DNA from: Burkholderiales bacterium RIFCSPLOWO2_12_FULL_65_40 | GTDB lineage: Bacteria; Pseudomonadota; Gammaproteobacteria; Burkholderiales; Burkholderiaceae_C | Reading direction: 5' to 3' | Assembly: GCA_001770955.1 (NCBI GenBank) | Contig: MESL01000044.1 | Location: forward strand, 1-64,000 | DNA length: 64,000 nt | Shown: positions 34,489 through 43,578 of the stretch, in pieces | Layout: each line of letters starts with the position of its first letter | How positions within the stretch are numbered: the stretch's first letter is position 1 | Translations under genes and position numbers: made by a program | Notes under the pieces: model-generated | Seen by the model: only the letters and a program-made list of their open reading frames with translations | The model's database searches: none | What the model was told of the DNA's origin: nothing

Positions 34489-34896
34489 ATGGCCTTCGGA
34501 ACCCAGGACGAAGCCGATGAGGTGATGAACGAGATCAACATGACGCCGCTGGTCGACGTCATGCTGGTGCTGCTCATCATCTTCATCATCACCGTGCCAG
34601 TGATGAAGCACTCGGTCAATGTCGATCTGCCCCGGGCCACCAACCAGCCCGAGCAGGTCAAGCCCGAAACCCTGCGCCTGAGCGTGGCCGCCGACGGCAG
34701 CTACTACTGGAACGGCCAGGCCATCGCCGACGCCGAACTGGCCACGCGCCTGCAGGCCGAGGCGATCAAGGAGCCGCAGCCCGACCTGCACATCCGCGGC
34801 GACAAGGAAGTGCGCTACGAGCGCGTGGCGCAGGTCATGGCGGCAGCCCAGCGCGCCGGGCTGCGCAAGATCGGTTTCGTCACCGACCCGCAGTAA
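34489..34896 (+). CDS. exbD: ExbD, TonB-system stator subunit
   Basis: A 135-residue single-pass protein. The membrane helix carries MTPLVDVMLVLLIIFIIT, with the proton-path aspartate at residue 23; the periplasmic domain (about 45-135) ends YERVAQVMAAAQRAGLRKIGFVTDP, the standard ExbD C-terminus. It starts 2 nt after exbB. Its helix is the in-window reference for the ExbD-like DUF2149 protein at 12352-12726. Confidence 0.95.
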   Translation: MAFGTQDEADEVMNEINMTPLVDVMLVLLIIFIITVPVMKHSVNVDLPRATNQPEQVKPETLRLSVAADGSYYWNGQAIADAELATRLQAEAIKEPQPDLHIRGDKEVRYERVAQVMAAAQRAGLRKIGFVTDPQ

Positions 34897-34927
34897 AAAA
34901 ACATCCCAAAAGACTGGATAAGTTATT

Positions 34928-34946
34928 GAGAATCGTTATCATTAAC
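34928..34946 (+). promoter_or_regulatory. Fur box upstream of hemP
   Basis: GAGAATCGTTATCATTAAC matches 14 of 19 Fur consensus positions, the best Fur site in the window. It lies 27 nt upstream of the hemP start. Confidence 0.8.
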
Positions 34947-34972
34947 GCATCGTACCGTTCGGGATCTTTTCC

Positions 34973-35176
34973 ATGCAAGCCACCCTGCACCTTTCCACGC
35001 TCTTGAGCACCGCCGGCGCCCAGCCCGCCGATGCGGCACAAGGCGCCCAGGACCGGCTGCCCTCCGTGGACAGCCATTCACTTTTGCAAGGCCAGAAGGC
35101 CGTCACCATCCACCACAACGGCGCCCTCTACCGCCTGCAGGCCACCCGGCTGGGCAAGCTGATCCTGACCAAATGA
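34973..35176 (+). CDS. hemP: hemin uptake protein HemP
   Basis: A 67-residue protein whose C-terminal half carries the HemP signature: SLLQGQKAVTIHHNGALYRLQATRLGKLILTK region, residues 36-67. HemP/HmuP-type proteins sit at the head of heme-uptake loci in betaproteobacteria and help activate the heme receptor gene. A strong Fur box precedes it. No heme receptor or ABC transporter follows, so it stands alone after tonB-exbBD. Confidence 0.85.
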   Translation: MQATLHLSTLLSTAGAQPADAAQGAQDRLPSVDSHSLLQGQKAVTIHHNGALYRLQATRLGKLILTK

Positions 35177-35283
35177 GTTCATCGTGGGGCGACTCCCGGA
35201 CGGGTTCCACCGTCCGCAAGGGTCGTTTTTTGCCAGCCAACGGGTTCCCCGCGTAGCCAGGCTTTTTTTCACGCACCGATAAA

Positions 35284-35310
35284 AAAACCGGCCCAGGGCC
35301 GGTTTTTTTT
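35284..35310. terminator. bidirectional terminator after hemP
   Basis: ACCGGCCC, AG, GGGCCGGT form a perfect stem flanked by an A-run on the left and a T-run on the right, so it can end transcription from both hemP and the convergent GlcG-type gene. Confidence 0.9.
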
Positions 35311-35321
35311 GATCAAAAGTG

Positions 35322-35372
35322 GCTCAGAGGCTTATACATAAAGCGTCAGCAGCTATCATTTCGAAAGCAAAT
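35322..35372. repeat. dispersed palindromic repeat downstream of the GlcG-type gene
   Basis: AAGTGGCTCAGAGGCTTATAC and AAAGCGTCAGCAGCTATCATT are diverged arms of the repeat family, located between the terminator and the 3' end of the GlcG-type gene. Confidence 0.6.
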
Positions 35373-35379
35373 GGGCCGC

Positions 35380-35787
35380 TTACAGGCCCAGCGCGGCGAT
35401 GCCGGCCTTCGCGATCTGCGCATCCTCGGTGGACTTCACGCCGCTCACGCCCACGGCGCCCAGGCACTGACCGCCCTGCAGGATGGGAACGCCGCCTTCA
35501 AGCAGGCCTTCGATCTCGGGCGCGCTCAGGAACGAGGTGCGGCCATTGTTGATGATGTCCTCGTAGACCTTGCTCTCGCGCCGGCCCAGCGCCGCCGTAC
35601 GGGCCTTGGCCGGGGCGATGTGTGCGGACACGGGTGCGGCGCCATCCAGGCGCTGCAGCCAGAGCAGGTGTCCGCCGGCATCCACAATGGCAATCGTCAC
35701 GGCCCACTGGTGTTTCAGGGCTTCGGCTTCGGCAGCGGCAGCGATCGTCTTGACATCGGCCAGTTCGAGTTCAGAGGTGGTTTTCAT
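35380..35787 (-). CDS. GlcG/HbpS family protein
   Basis: A 135-residue cytoplasmic protein of the GlcG/HbpS (DUF336) family, with AIVDAGGHLLWLQRLDGA, KARTAALG, GGVPILQGGQCLGAVGVSG and the C-terminal EDAQIAKAGIAALG. Start ATG 35787 is chosen because the conserved domain begins there; the upstream frame is low-complexity. Relatives include heme-binding HbpS and glycolate-locus GlcG. Its position beside hemP and tonB is suggestive of heme handling, but nothing in the sequence proves it. Confidence 0.85.
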   Translation of the reverse strand: MKTTSELELADVKTIAAAAEAEALKHQWAVTIAIVDAGGHLLWLQRLDGAAPVSAHIAPAKARTAALGRRESKVYEDIINNGRTSFLSAPEIEGLLEGGVPILQGGQCLGAVGVSGVKSTEDAQIAKAGIAALGL

Positions 35788-36006
35788 GGTGCATGCGGCC
35801 TGGTGGGCCGGAGATGGATCGGCCCAGGCGGCCGGGGAGGGGTAAGCTGGCAAGCATAGCGCCGCCACCGGTGCGCGTCACCCGCCTGCAAGGCAAAAGA
35901 ACCTTGCGCAAAAGCGGGGTATTGCGGCAAGGTATTGCAAGCACTGTATGCATCCCCATCTAGAATGCTCCCACCTGCGCTGTGCAGGTCACTCAGGAGA
36001 GCAACG

Positions 36007-36705
36007 ATGAACGACCGGGTCACCACCCTCCCCTCTGCGGACTATGGCTACGGCATTTCGCAGGAGCAGCGCCACAAGGTGCTGCGCAATACCTACTGGC
36101 TGCTGGCGCTGAGCCTGCTGCCCACCGTGCTGGGCGCCTGGATCGGCGTGGCCACGGGCATCACCCAGTCGCTGCGCGGCGGCGTGGGCCTGATCGTCTT
36201 CCTGGGCGGCGCCTTCGGCTTCATGTACGCGATCGAGAAGACCAAGCGCTCGGCCGCCGGTGTACCGGTGCTGCTCGCCTTCACCTTCTTCATGGGCCTG
36301 ATGCTCTCGCGCATGATCGGCATGGTGCTGGGCTTCAAGAACGGCTCCGAACTCATCATGACGGCCTTTGCCGGCACGGCAGGCGTGTTCTTCGTCATGG
36401 CCAGCCTGGCCAGCGTGATCAAGCGCGACCTCTCGGGCATGGGCAAATGGCTGTTCGTGGGCGCCATGGTGCTGATGGTCGGCGCCATCATCAATGTGTT
36501 CGTCGGCTCGTCGGTCGGCATGATGGCCATCTCGGTGGCCGCCATCGGCATCTTCAGCGCCTACATGCTGTACGACCTCAAGCAGATCCTTGACGGTGGC
36601 GAAACCAACTACATCAGTGCCACGCTGGCGCTGTACCTGGACATCTTCAACGTGTTCCAGAGCCTGCTGGCCCTGCTGGGCATCATGGGCGGCGAGCGCG
36701 ACTGA
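36007..36705 (+). CDS. Bax inhibitor-1/YccA family membrane protein
   Basis: A 232-residue inner-membrane protein with seven hydrophobic helices and the BI-1 signature near the end (SAYMLYDLKQILDGGETNYISATLALYLDIFNVFQSLL), including the conserved aspartates of the proposed pH sensor. AGGAGAG precedes ATG 36007. YccA relatives modulate the FtsH protease; others act as calcium leak channels. It is a single gene with its own terminator. Confidence 0.92.
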   Translation: MNDRVTTLPSADYGYGISQEQRHKVLRNTYWLLALSLLPTVLGAWIGVATGITQSLRGGVGLIVFLGGAFGFMYAIEKTKRSAAGVPVLLAFTFFMGLMLSRMIGMVLGFKNGSELIMTAFAGTAGVFFVMASLASVIKRDLSGMGKWLFVGAMVLMVGAIINVFVGSSVGMMAISVAAIGIFSAYMLYDLKQILDGGETNYISATLALYLDIFNVFQSLLALLGIMGGERD

Positions 36706-36724
36706 GCGGCGCTTCTCCACAGGC

Positions 36725-36751
36725 AAAAGGCTCCTTCGGGAGCCTTTTTGT
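36725..36751 (+). terminator. terminator after the BI-1/YccA gene
   Basis: AAAAGGCTCC, TTCG, GGAGCCTTTTT is a compact stem-loop with a UUCG tetraloop and a T-run, 20 nt after the stop codon. Confidence 0.92.
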
Positions 36752-36830
36752 TGCACATTTCGTCCGGTAGCGCTCAATCGGGTCGGCAGCGTGCCGATAA
36801 TGAAAGAAGATGTTTCCGAAAGAACCCGCC

Positions 36831-37184
36831 ATGCCACGCCGCATCCTCCTTGCCGTTGCCCTGGTCTCGCTGCTGGCGGGCTGTGACAAGATTTCCGCGA
36901 TTCCGGGCCTGGGCCCCGACCCCCGGATTGCCCAGCGCGAGGAAGAGGCCAAGGCCATCGGCGGCGCCTGCCGCCATGCCCTGCGCGGCCTGGAGGACTG
37001 CTACATGCTCAACCCCAAGGCCAACAAGGCGGCCGTGTTCACGGGCTGGAAGGACATGGACCAGTACATGCGCGACAACAAGATCGAAGGCACGCCCTCG
37101 GTCATCAGCGCACCGGCCAAGCCTGCGGCCTCCGACAACATCGAGACCGAATCCCGCAGCACGCCCGCGAGCAAGAAGTCCTGA
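36831..37184 (+). CDS. hypothetical lipoprotein
   Basis: A 117-residue protein from ATG 36831 (36810 is a second in-frame ATG). It has a lipoprotein signal peptide: RR, a hydrophobic core and lipobox LLAGC with the acylated cysteine near residue 18; the next residue is Asp, which in enterobacteria would mean inner-membrane retention. The mature part is polar, with conserved-looking cysteine pairs (ACRHALRGLEDC), and ends in a Ser/Lys tail. No known domain is recognised. Confidence 0.75.
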   Translation: MPRRILLAVALVSLLAGCDKISAIPGLGPDPRIAQREEEAKAIGGACRHALRGLEDCYMLNPKANKAAVFTGWKDMDQYMRDNKIEGTPSVISAPAKPAASDNIETESRSTPASKKS

Positions 37185-37212
37185 TTCTCGGGGCGCTGCG
37201 GCCCCGTTCCCT

Positions 37213-38673
37213 TCAGTCCCGCTCGAACACCGCCATGCTCTCCACATGCGCGGTGTGCGGGAACATGTTGACCATGCCCGCCGCCGTGCAGCGGTAGCCC
37301 GCCAGATGCACCAGCAGCCCCGCGTCGCGCGCCAGCGTGGCCGGGTTGCAGCTCACGTAGACGATGCGCTTGGGCGGTGTCCAGCCTTCTGCGCCGGCAG
37401 GCAGGGGCAAGGCCCCTTCCGCGCCGAGCCGTGCCTGTTCAATGTCGGCCAGCGCCTTGGCCAGCGCAAAGGCCCCCTCGCGCGGCGGATCGACCAGCCA
37501 TTTGTCGGCAACGCCATCCTGCACCAGCATCTCTGGGGTCATCTCAAAAAGATTTCGCGCTACAAATTGCGTAGCTGCCAGCGCTTGTCCATCCTGCCTG
37601 GAGGCCTGATTGAATGCGTAATTCTGACGGGAACGCGCCACCAGCGCCTCGCTGCCCTCGATGCCCAGCACCTCGCGCGCCTGCGTGGCCAGCGGCAGTG
37701 TGAAGTTGCCCAGGCCGCAAAACCAGTCGATCACGCGCTCATCGCCCTGCACGTCGAGCAGGCGCAGCGCGCGCGAGACCAGCACGCGGTTGATGTGCGG
37801 GTTGACCTGGGTGAAATCGGTCGGTTTGAACGGCATGGTGATGCCGAAATCGGGCAGCGCATAGGCCAGCGGCTCACCGCCTTCGTCGAGCAGGTGCACG
37901 GTATCCGGCCCCTTGGGCTGCAGCCACCACTGCACACCCTGCTCGGCAGCAAAGGCGCGCAGCAAGCCCACGTCGCCCGCACTGAGGGGTTCGAGGTGGC
38001 GCAGCACCAGCGCGGTGACGGTGTCGCCGCAGGCCAGTTCGATCTGCGGGCAGGTGTCACGGGCCTCCATCGAGGCGATCAGCGCGCGGAGCTGCATGAG
38101 CATGGCGCTGACATGCGGCGGCAGCACGGGGCAGACTTCCATGTCGGCCACGTAGCGGCTCTTGCGCTCATGAAAGCCCACCAGCACCGTACCCTTCTTG
38201 ATGACATGGCGCACCGAGAGGCGCGCGCGGTAGCGGTAGCCCCAGGAAGGGCCTTCGATGGGACGCAGCAGCATCTCGGCCTTGACCTTGCCCAGGTGCC
38301 AAAGGTTGTCCTCCAGCACGCGCTGCTTCACGGCCACCTGGGCCCCCACATGCAGGTGCTGCATCTTGCAGCCTCCGCACGCACCTGCGTGCAGGCCGAA
38401 ATGCGGACAACCCGGGCGCACGCGCTGCGACGATTCGCGGTGGATGGCCACCAGACTGGCCTGCTCCCAGTTGTTCTTTTTGCGGTGGGTGTTGGCAGTC
38501 ACCACCTCGGACGGCAGGGCGCCGTCGATGAAAACCACCTTGCCATCGGGCTTGCGCGCCACGCCCTGGGCATCGAGGTCGAGGGACTGCACCAGCAACT
38601 GCCCCTCGGGCAAGGCGTCCTGGGATTGTTCAGAGGGCTCAAAGGAGGGGGAAAGTTCGGTCGGTTCGCTCAT
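37213..38673 (-). CDS. rlmD: 23S rRNA (uracil-1939-C5)-methyltransferase RlmD
   Basis: A 486-residue SAM-dependent methyltransferase of the TrmA/RlmD class. An N-terminal TRAM domain is followed by iron-sulfur cysteines ([14 protein letters not shown]), the SAM motif [14 protein letters not shown], and the catalytic region DPPREGAF with [14 protein letters not shown] dispersed-repeat copy (37545-37592) is embedded in frame, adding a stretch around the segment NFEM/ARNLFEM; this is a variable region between conserved motifs. The gene is convergent with the lipoprotein gene; a GC hairpin lies between the stops. Confidence 0.92.
   Translation of the reverse strand: MSEPTELSPSFEPSEQSQDALPEGQLLVQSLDLDAQGVARKPDGKVVFIDGALPSEVVTANTHRKKNNWEQASLVAIHRESSQRVRPGCPHFGLHAGACGGCKMQHLHVGAQVAVKQRVLEDNLWHLGKVKAEMLLRPIEGPSWGYRYRARLSVRHVIKKGTVLVGFHERKSRYVADMEVCPVLPPHVSAMLMQLRALIASMEARDTCPQIELACGDTVTALVLRHLEPLSAGDVGLLRAFAAEQGVQWWLQPKGPDTVHLLDEGGEPLAYALPDFGITMPFKPTDFTQVNPHINRVLVSRALRLLDVQGDERVIDWFCGLGNFTLPLATQAREVLGIEGSEALVARSRQNYAFNQASRQDGQALAATQFVARNLFEMTPEMLVQDGVADKWLVDPPREGAFALAKALADIEQARLGAEGALPLPAGAEGWTPPKRIVYVSCNPATLARDAGLLVHLAGYRCTAAGMVNMFPHTAHVESMAVFERD
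37545..37592. repeat. dispersed palindromic repeat inside rlmD
   Basis: TTCGCGCTACAAATTGCGTAG and TAGCTGCCAGCGCTTGTCC; the second arm is the exact complement of the AAGCGCTGGCAGCTA core found upstream of tonB. The rlmD frame stays open through it. Confidence 0.75.
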
Positions 38674-38728
38674 CCCCCGATTGTCTCAGGCCCGCCCGCC
38701 CCCCGAGCCCGCTGCCCGAAAAGACAGG

Positions 38729-39025
38729 TCAGCCCGGGTTGCGCACGCCCTGCGCGGGGCGCTGCGGGGCACGGGCCTGGGGCTGCTGGGGCAACTTGTT
38801 GATCTCCAGCTCACACCCCTGGGAATCAAGCGAAAAAACCAGCTTGCCGCCCGGTGCCACGCGCGGCAGGGTTTCGTGCAGCGGGCGCGAAAGATCCACG
38901 GGTGGCTCCACCGAGCGGTAGATGACCTCCTGATCGGGGCCATAGACGACATAGCAGGCGGCCAGGGCCGGCTGGCTGAAAAGGCACGCCAGCACGGTGG
39001 CAGTGGCGTAACGAAGTGCGCGCAT
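38729..39025 (-). CDS. hypothetical exported protein
   Basis: A 98-residue protein from ATG 39025 with a signal peptide (RALRYATATVLACLFSQPALA, cleaved near residue 22 before ACY). The mature domain (CYVVYGPDQEVIYRSVEPPVDLS onward) contains two cysteines that could form a disulfide and ends in a Pro/Gln-rich tail. An upstream extension to 39082 is basic and probably untranslated. No family name can be given. It lies between rlmD and the Lrp regulator on the same strand. Confidence 0.7.
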   Translation of the reverse strand: MRALRYATATVLACLFSQPALAACYVVYGPDQEVIYRSVEPPVDLSRPLHETLPRVAPGGKLVFSLDSQGCELEINKLPQQPQARAPQRPAQGVRNPG

Positions 39026-39086
39026 GGTTCTTCTCCTTCGCTGGATGGATGGTTTGCGACCCATTATGCCGACGCGGCGCACGACT

Positions 39087-39560
39087 TCACAGCGGCAATC
39101 GCGTGGTGTGTTTCACCTCTTCCATCACGGCGTAGGTGCGGGTCTCGCGCACACCGGGCAATTGCCACAGCACGGCACCGGCAAACTCTCGGTAGGCATT
39201 CATGTCGGCGGTGCGGGTTTTGAGCAGGTAGTCGAAGCCACCCGCCACCATGTGGCATTCCATGATCTCGGGGCGCACCTGCACCGCCGCCTTGAACTGG
39301 TCAAACACGTTGGGCGTGGTGCGGTCGAGCAGCACCTCGACAAACACCAGCATGCCCGCACCCAGCTTCAGGGGGTTCAGACGCGCCTCATAGCCCAGGA
39401 TATAGCCCTCGCGCGTGAGCCGCTGCACACGGGCCAGCACGGCCGTGGGCGAGAGGGCCACGCTCTCGGCGAGCTTGAGGTTGGCGATGCGCCCATCGTC
39501 CTGCAGGATCGCCAGAATCTTGCGGTCGATGCGGTCCAGATCAGTTCCGAATACAGTCAT
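39087..39560 (-). CDS. Lrp/AsnC family regulator, probable PutR
   Basis: A 157-residue leucine-responsive-type regulator: N-terminal winged helix-turn-helix (LDRIDRKILAILQDDGRIANLKLAESVALSPTAVLARVQRL) and a C-terminal RAM/ligand domain (GGFDYLLKTRTADMNAYREF). It is divergent from putA, sharing a 128-bp AT-rich intergenic region with a dyad. Lrp-type activators (PutR/BkdR-like) adjacent to putA usually respond to proline, so this one probably controls proline catabolism. This putA lacks an N-terminal DNA-binding domain, which fits the need for a separate regulator. Confidence 0.9.
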   Translation of the reverse strand: MTVFGTDLDRIDRKILAILQDDGRIANLKLAESVALSPTAVLARVQRLTREGYILGYEARLNPLKLGAGMLVFVEVLLDRTTPNVFDQFKAAVQVRPEIMECHMVAGGFDYLLKTRTADMNAYREFAGAVLWQLPGVRETRTYAVMEEVKHTTRLPL

Positions 39561-39566
39561 AGATAG

Positions 39567-39608
39567 CGAATTATTCTACTTTACTGCCAATTTTCAGATA
39601 TTAATTCG
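39567..39608. promoter_or_regulatory. dyad in the lrp-putA divergent promoter region
   Basis: CGAATTA (39567-39573) is repeated inverted as TAATTCG (39602-39608), with centres 35 bp apart in an AT-rich stretch between the regulator and putA. The position and AT-rich character fit an Lrp-type operator; assignment is inference. Confidence 0.5.
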
Positions 39609-39688
39609 TCATTCTTGCACGCATGATCTCGCCATTGCGGGGCACCCCACTGAAACCGTGCCCCCTTCCACCCACCGAGAGCCTTGCC

Positions 39689-42600
39689 ATGAATTCCACC
39701 GCCTCTGCTGCCCAGCCCTTCGCCGGTTTCGCCCCGCGCCCGACCCTCGACAGCCCGCTGCGCAAGGCCATCACCGCCGCCTGCCGCGTGCCCGAACCCG
39801 AGGCCCTGGCGCCGCTGCTGGAGCAGGCGCGCCTGCCGCAGCCGATGGAGGACGCCGCCCAGGCCCTGGCCCTGCGCATCGCCGGCACGCTGCGCCAGCG
39901 CAAGGCCTCAGCGGGCCGCGCCGGCATCGTGCAGGGGCTGCTGCAGGAATTCGCGCTGTCATCGCAGGAGGGTGTGGCGCTGATGTGCCTGGCCGAAGCG
40001 CTTTTGCGCATTCCCGACGCGGCCACGCGCGACGCGCTGATCCGCGACAAGATCAGCAGCGGCCAGTGGGAGCCACACCTGGGCAAGAGCCCCTCGCTGT
40101 TCGTCAACGCCGCCACCTGGGGCCTGCTGCTGACGGGCAAGCTCGTCACCACGCACAACGAAGGCAGCCTCTCCGCTTCCCTGGGCCGCCTGATCGGCAA
40201 GGGCGGCGAGCCGCTGATCCGCAAGGGCGTGGACATGGCCATGCGCATGATGGGCGAGCAGTTCGTCACCGGCGAAACCATTGGCGAGGCCCTGGCCAAC
40301 GCGCGCAAGATGGAGGCCGAGGGCTTCCGCTACTCTTACGACATGCTCGGCGAGGCCGCGCTCACCAGCGAGGACGCGGCGCGCTACTACGCGTCCTACG
40401 AGCAGGCCATCCATGCCATCGGCAAGGCCTCGAACGGACGCGGCATCTACGAAGGCCCGGGCATCTCCATCAAGCTCTCGGCCCTGCACCCGCGCTACAG
40501 CCGCGCGCAATACGACCGCGTGACCCATGAACTGTTCCCGCAGGTGCTGCGCCTGACCGAGCTGGCGCGCCAGTACGACATCGGCCTGAACATCGACGCC
40601 GAGGAAACCGAACGCCTCGAAATCTCCCTCGACCTGCTCGAACGCCTGTGCCAGGCGCCCAGCCTGCAGGGCTGGAACGGCATCGGCTTCGTGATCCAGG
40701 CCTACCAGAAGCGCTGTCCCTACGTGATCGACTTCGTCATCGACCTGGCCCGTCGGACGCGCCGCCGCCTCATGGTGCGCCTGGTCAAGGGCGCCTACTG
40801 GGACAGCGAAATCAAGCGCGCCCAGGTCGATGGCCTGGCCGACTACCCGGTCTACACGCGCAAGGCGCACACCGATGTTTCCTACCTTGCCTGCGCGCGC
40901 AAGCTGCTGGGCGCGCCCGAAGCCATCTACCCGCAGTTCGCCACGCACAACGCGCAGACGCTGGCCGCCATCTACCACCTGGCCGGTAACAACTACTACG
41001 CCGGCCAGTATGAATTCCAATGCCTGCACGGCATGGGGGAGCCGCTGTACGAACAGGTGGTGGGTGCCGTCACGGCCGGCAAGCTGGGCCGGCCCTGCCG
41101 CATCTACGCCCCGGTGGGCACGCACGAGACGCTGCTGGCCTACCTGGTGCGCCGCCTGCTGGAGAACGGTGCCAACACCTCGTTCGTGAACCGCATCGCC
41201 GACGGCTCCATCGCGCTGGAGGAACTCGTGTGCAACCCCGTGGCCACGGTGCAAAAGGCGGCCGAGGCCGAGGGCCGTGCCGGTCAGCCCCACCTGCGCA
41301 TCCCGCTGCCCGGCCAGCTCTACGGTGACGAACGAGCCAACTCGCGCGGGCTGGACCTGGCCAGCGAGCAGGTGCTCACCGACCTGGCCACCGCCCTGCA
41401 GGCCAGCGCGCGCCAGCCGTGGCACGCTGCCCCGCTGCTGGCGCAGGACGCCGCCGCCGGGGCCACCGTGCCCGTGCACAACCCCGCCGACCACCGCGAC
41501 GTGGTGGGCCAGGTACAGGAAGCCACAGAGGCCGATGTGGACAACGCACTGACCTGGGCCCACCAGGCCGCGCCGCAATGGGCCGCAACGGCGCCCGTCG
41601 AGCGCGCCGCCGCCCTGCTGCGCGCCGCCGACCTGCTGGAAGAGCAGATGCCCCAGCTCCTGGGTCTGCTGATGCGCGAGGCGGGCAAGACCGCCGCCAA
41701 TGCCATCGCCGAAGTGCGCGAGGCCGTGGATTTCCTGCGCTACTACGCCGCACAGGCCCAAGCCAGCTTCACCAACGCCACCCATGTGCCCCTGGGCCCT
41801 GTGGTCTGCATCAGCCCCTGGAACTTCCCGCTGGCCATCTTCATGGGCCAGGTAGCCGCGGCGCTGGCCGCCGGCAACACCGTGCTGGCCAAACCGGCCG
41901 AACAAACGCCGCTGATCGCGGCCCAGGCCGTGCGCACCCTATGGCAGGCCGGCGTGCCACGCGCCGCCGTGCAGCTGCTGCCCGGCCAGGGCGAAACCGT
42001 AGGCGCCCGACTGGTGGCCGACGAACGCACCATGGGCGTGGTGTTCACCGGCTCGACCGAGGTGGCGCGCATTCTGCAGCGTTCCATTGCGGGTCGGCTT
42101 GACACACATGGCAACCCCGTGGCGCTGATCGCCGAGACCGGTGGTCAGAACGCCATGATCGTGGACTCCTCGGCCCTGGTGGAACAGGTGGTGGGCGATG
42201 CCGTGGCCTCGGCCTTCGACAGCGCGGGCCAACGCTGCTCGGCGTTGCGCGTGCTGTGCGTGCAGGAAGACGCCGCCGACCGCGTGGTGGCCATGCTGCA
42301 AGGCGCCATGGGCGAGTTGCGCATGGGCAACCCCGATGCCTTGCGCGTGGACGTGGGGCCCGTCATCGACGCCGAGGCACGTGCCGGCATCCTGGCCCAC
42401 ATCGATGCCCTGCGCGCCAAGGGCCACCGCGTGTTCCAGCCCATGGCCAGCAACGCCCCGGACCTGGCACAGGGCACCTACGTCCCTCCCACGCTGATCG
42501 AGATCGGCAGCATTGCCGAGCTGGAGCGCGAAGTCTTCGGCCCCGTGCTGCACTTCGTGCGCTACGCCCGCAAGGACCTGCCGCGCCTGCTGCAGCAGAT

Positions 42601-43441
42601 CAACGCCACTGGTTACGGCCTGACGCTGGGCGTGCACACGCGCATCGACGAGACCATCGCCCAGGTGGTGGACCAGGCGCACGCTGGCAACATCTACGTC
42701 AACCGCAACATGGTGGGCGCCGTGGTGGGTGTGCAGCCGTTCGGCGGCGAAGGCCTCTCGGGCACCGGCCCCAAGGCGGGCGGGCCGATGTATCTGCTGC
42801 GCATGCTGTCACGCTATCCCGCAAGCGCGCTGGCCAGCACGCTGGCACCCGCCGATGCGCTGCGCCCCTGCGACGACACGCAGCGCCGTGCCCTGCAGGC
42901 CACGCTGAAGGTGCTGCAGGACTGGGCCCGCAGCCAACAGAACAAGACACTTGAGCAGACCTGCCAGCGCCTGGCCGCCACCACGCCCAGCGGGGTGCTG
43001 CGCTCCCTGCCCGGCCCCACGGGCGAGAACAACAGCTACCAGATCCTCCCGCGCGAGCGCGTGCTGTGCCTGGCCACGCAAGATGCCGATCTGCTGACCC
43101 AGCTGGCCTGCGTGCTGGCCACGGGCGGCCAGGCCCTGTGGCCTGTGCAGCACCAGGCCCTGCATGCGCGCCTGCCCGCCGCGCTGCAGGAGCGCGTGGC
43201 GCTGGTGGCGCAATGGCAGGCCGACGGCGTGTGGCTCGACGCCGTGCTGCACCATGGCGACAGTGACGCACTACGCACCGCCTGCCGCGCCATTGCCACC
43301 CGCTCCGGCCCCATCGTTACCGTGACCGGCCTGCCCTCGGGCAGCACGGAGGTGCCGCTCGAGCGCCTGGTGCTGGAACGCTCGCTCAGCGTGAACACGG
43401 CAGCGGCCGGCGGCAATGCCAGCCTGATGACCATCGGCTGA
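39689..43441 (+). CDS. putA: bifunctional proline dehydrogenase / glutamate-gamma-semialdehyde dehydrogenase PutA
   Basis: PutA oxidises proline to glutamate in two steps, passing electrons to quinone from FAD and to NAD+. The protein (1250 residues from ATG 39689; 39623 is an upstream in-frame ATG) has a proline dehydrogenase barrel (about 200-500, with IYEGPGISIKLSALHPRY and RLVKGAYWDSEIKRAQ) and an aldehyde dehydrogenase domain (about 590-1060, with AETGGQNAMIVD and catalytic Cys in SAGQRCSALRVL). A C-terminal extra domain follows. No ribbon-helix-helix DNA-binding domain is present at the N-terminus, so this is a long, non-regulatory (type B) PutA. The Lrp gene is divergent. Confidence 0.95.
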   Translation: MNSTASAAQPFAGFAPRPTLDSPLRKAITAACRVPEPEALAPLLEQARLPQPMEDAAQALALRIAGTLRQRKASAGRAGIVQGLLQEFALSSQEGVALMCLAEALLRIPDAATRDALIRDKISSGQWEPHLGKSPSLFVNAATWGLLLTGKLVTTHNEGSLSASLGRLIGKGGEPLIRKGVDMAMRMMGEQFVTGETIGEALANARKMEAEGFRYSYDMLGEAALTSEDAARYYASYEQAIHAIGKASNGRGIYEGPGISIKLSALHPRYSRAQYDRVTHELFPQVLRLTELARQYDIGLNIDAEETERLEISLDLLERLCQAPSLQGWNGIGFVIQAYQKRCPYVIDFVIDLARRTRRRLMVRLVKGAYWDSEIKRAQVDGLADYPVYTRKAHTDVSYLACARKLLGAPEAIYPQFATHNAQTLAAIYHLAGNNYYAGQYEFQCLHGMGEPLYEQVVGAVTAGKLGRPCRIYAPVGTHETLLAYLVRRLLENGANTSFVNRIADGSIALEELVCNPVATVQKAAEAEGRAGQPHLRIPLPGQLYGDERANSRGLDLASEQVLTDLATALQASARQPWHAAPLLAQDAAAGATVPVHNPADHRDVVGQVQEATEADVDNALTWAHQAAPQWAATAPVERAAALLRAADLLEEQMPQLLGLLMREAGKTAANAIAEVREAVDFLRYYAAQAQASFTNATHVPLGPVVCISPWNFPLAIFMGQVAAALAAGNTVLAKPAEQTPLIAAQAVRTLWQAGVPRAAVQLLPGQGETVGARLVADERTMGVVFTGSTEVARILQRSIAGRLDTHGNPVALIAETGGQNAMIVDSSALVEQVVGDAVASAFDSAGQRCSALRVLCVQEDAADRVVAMLQGAMGELRMGNPDALRVDVGPVIDAEARAGILAHIDALRAKGHRVFQPMASNAPDLAQGTYVPPTLIEIGSIAELEREVFGPVLHFVRYARKDLPRLLQQINATGYGLTLGVHTRIDETIAQVVDQAHAGNIYVNRNMVGAVVGVQPFGGEGLSGTGPKAGGPMYLLRMLSRYPASALASTLAPADALRPCDDTQRRALQATLKVLQDWARSQQNKTLEQTCQRLAATTPSGVLRSLPGPTGENNSYQILPRERVLCLATQDADLLTQLACVLATGGQALWPVQHQALHARLPAALQERVALVAQWQADGVWLDAVLHHGDSDALRTACRAIATRSGPIVTVTGLPSGSTEVPLERLVLERSLSVNTAAAGGNASLMTIG

Positions 43442-43496
43442 TCCCCCGCCCAACAGACAAAACAGTCCGGGTGGTCGCATGCAGAAAAAAATAGTG

Positions 43497-43523
43497 GGAA
43501 CAACTCCAGTGGCCGACCGTTGA
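43497..43523 (+). promoter_or_regulatory. ECF-type promoter C upstream of the small exported protein
   Basis: GGAAC at 43497 and CGTTGA at 43518 with a 16-nt spacer. The element repeats, with identical geometry, at 43985 and 45569. It lies 56 nt upstream of ATG 43579. Confidence 0.75.
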
Positions 43524-43578
43524 ATCAGACAAGGGCCGGCCTACGTCGGTCCCCATCCTTCAACTCTTGGAAATTACC

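Noticed and set aside
39959-41905. 648-codon minus-strand frame opposite putA
   Set aside because: Antisense shadow with no recognisable domain; putA motifs are intact.
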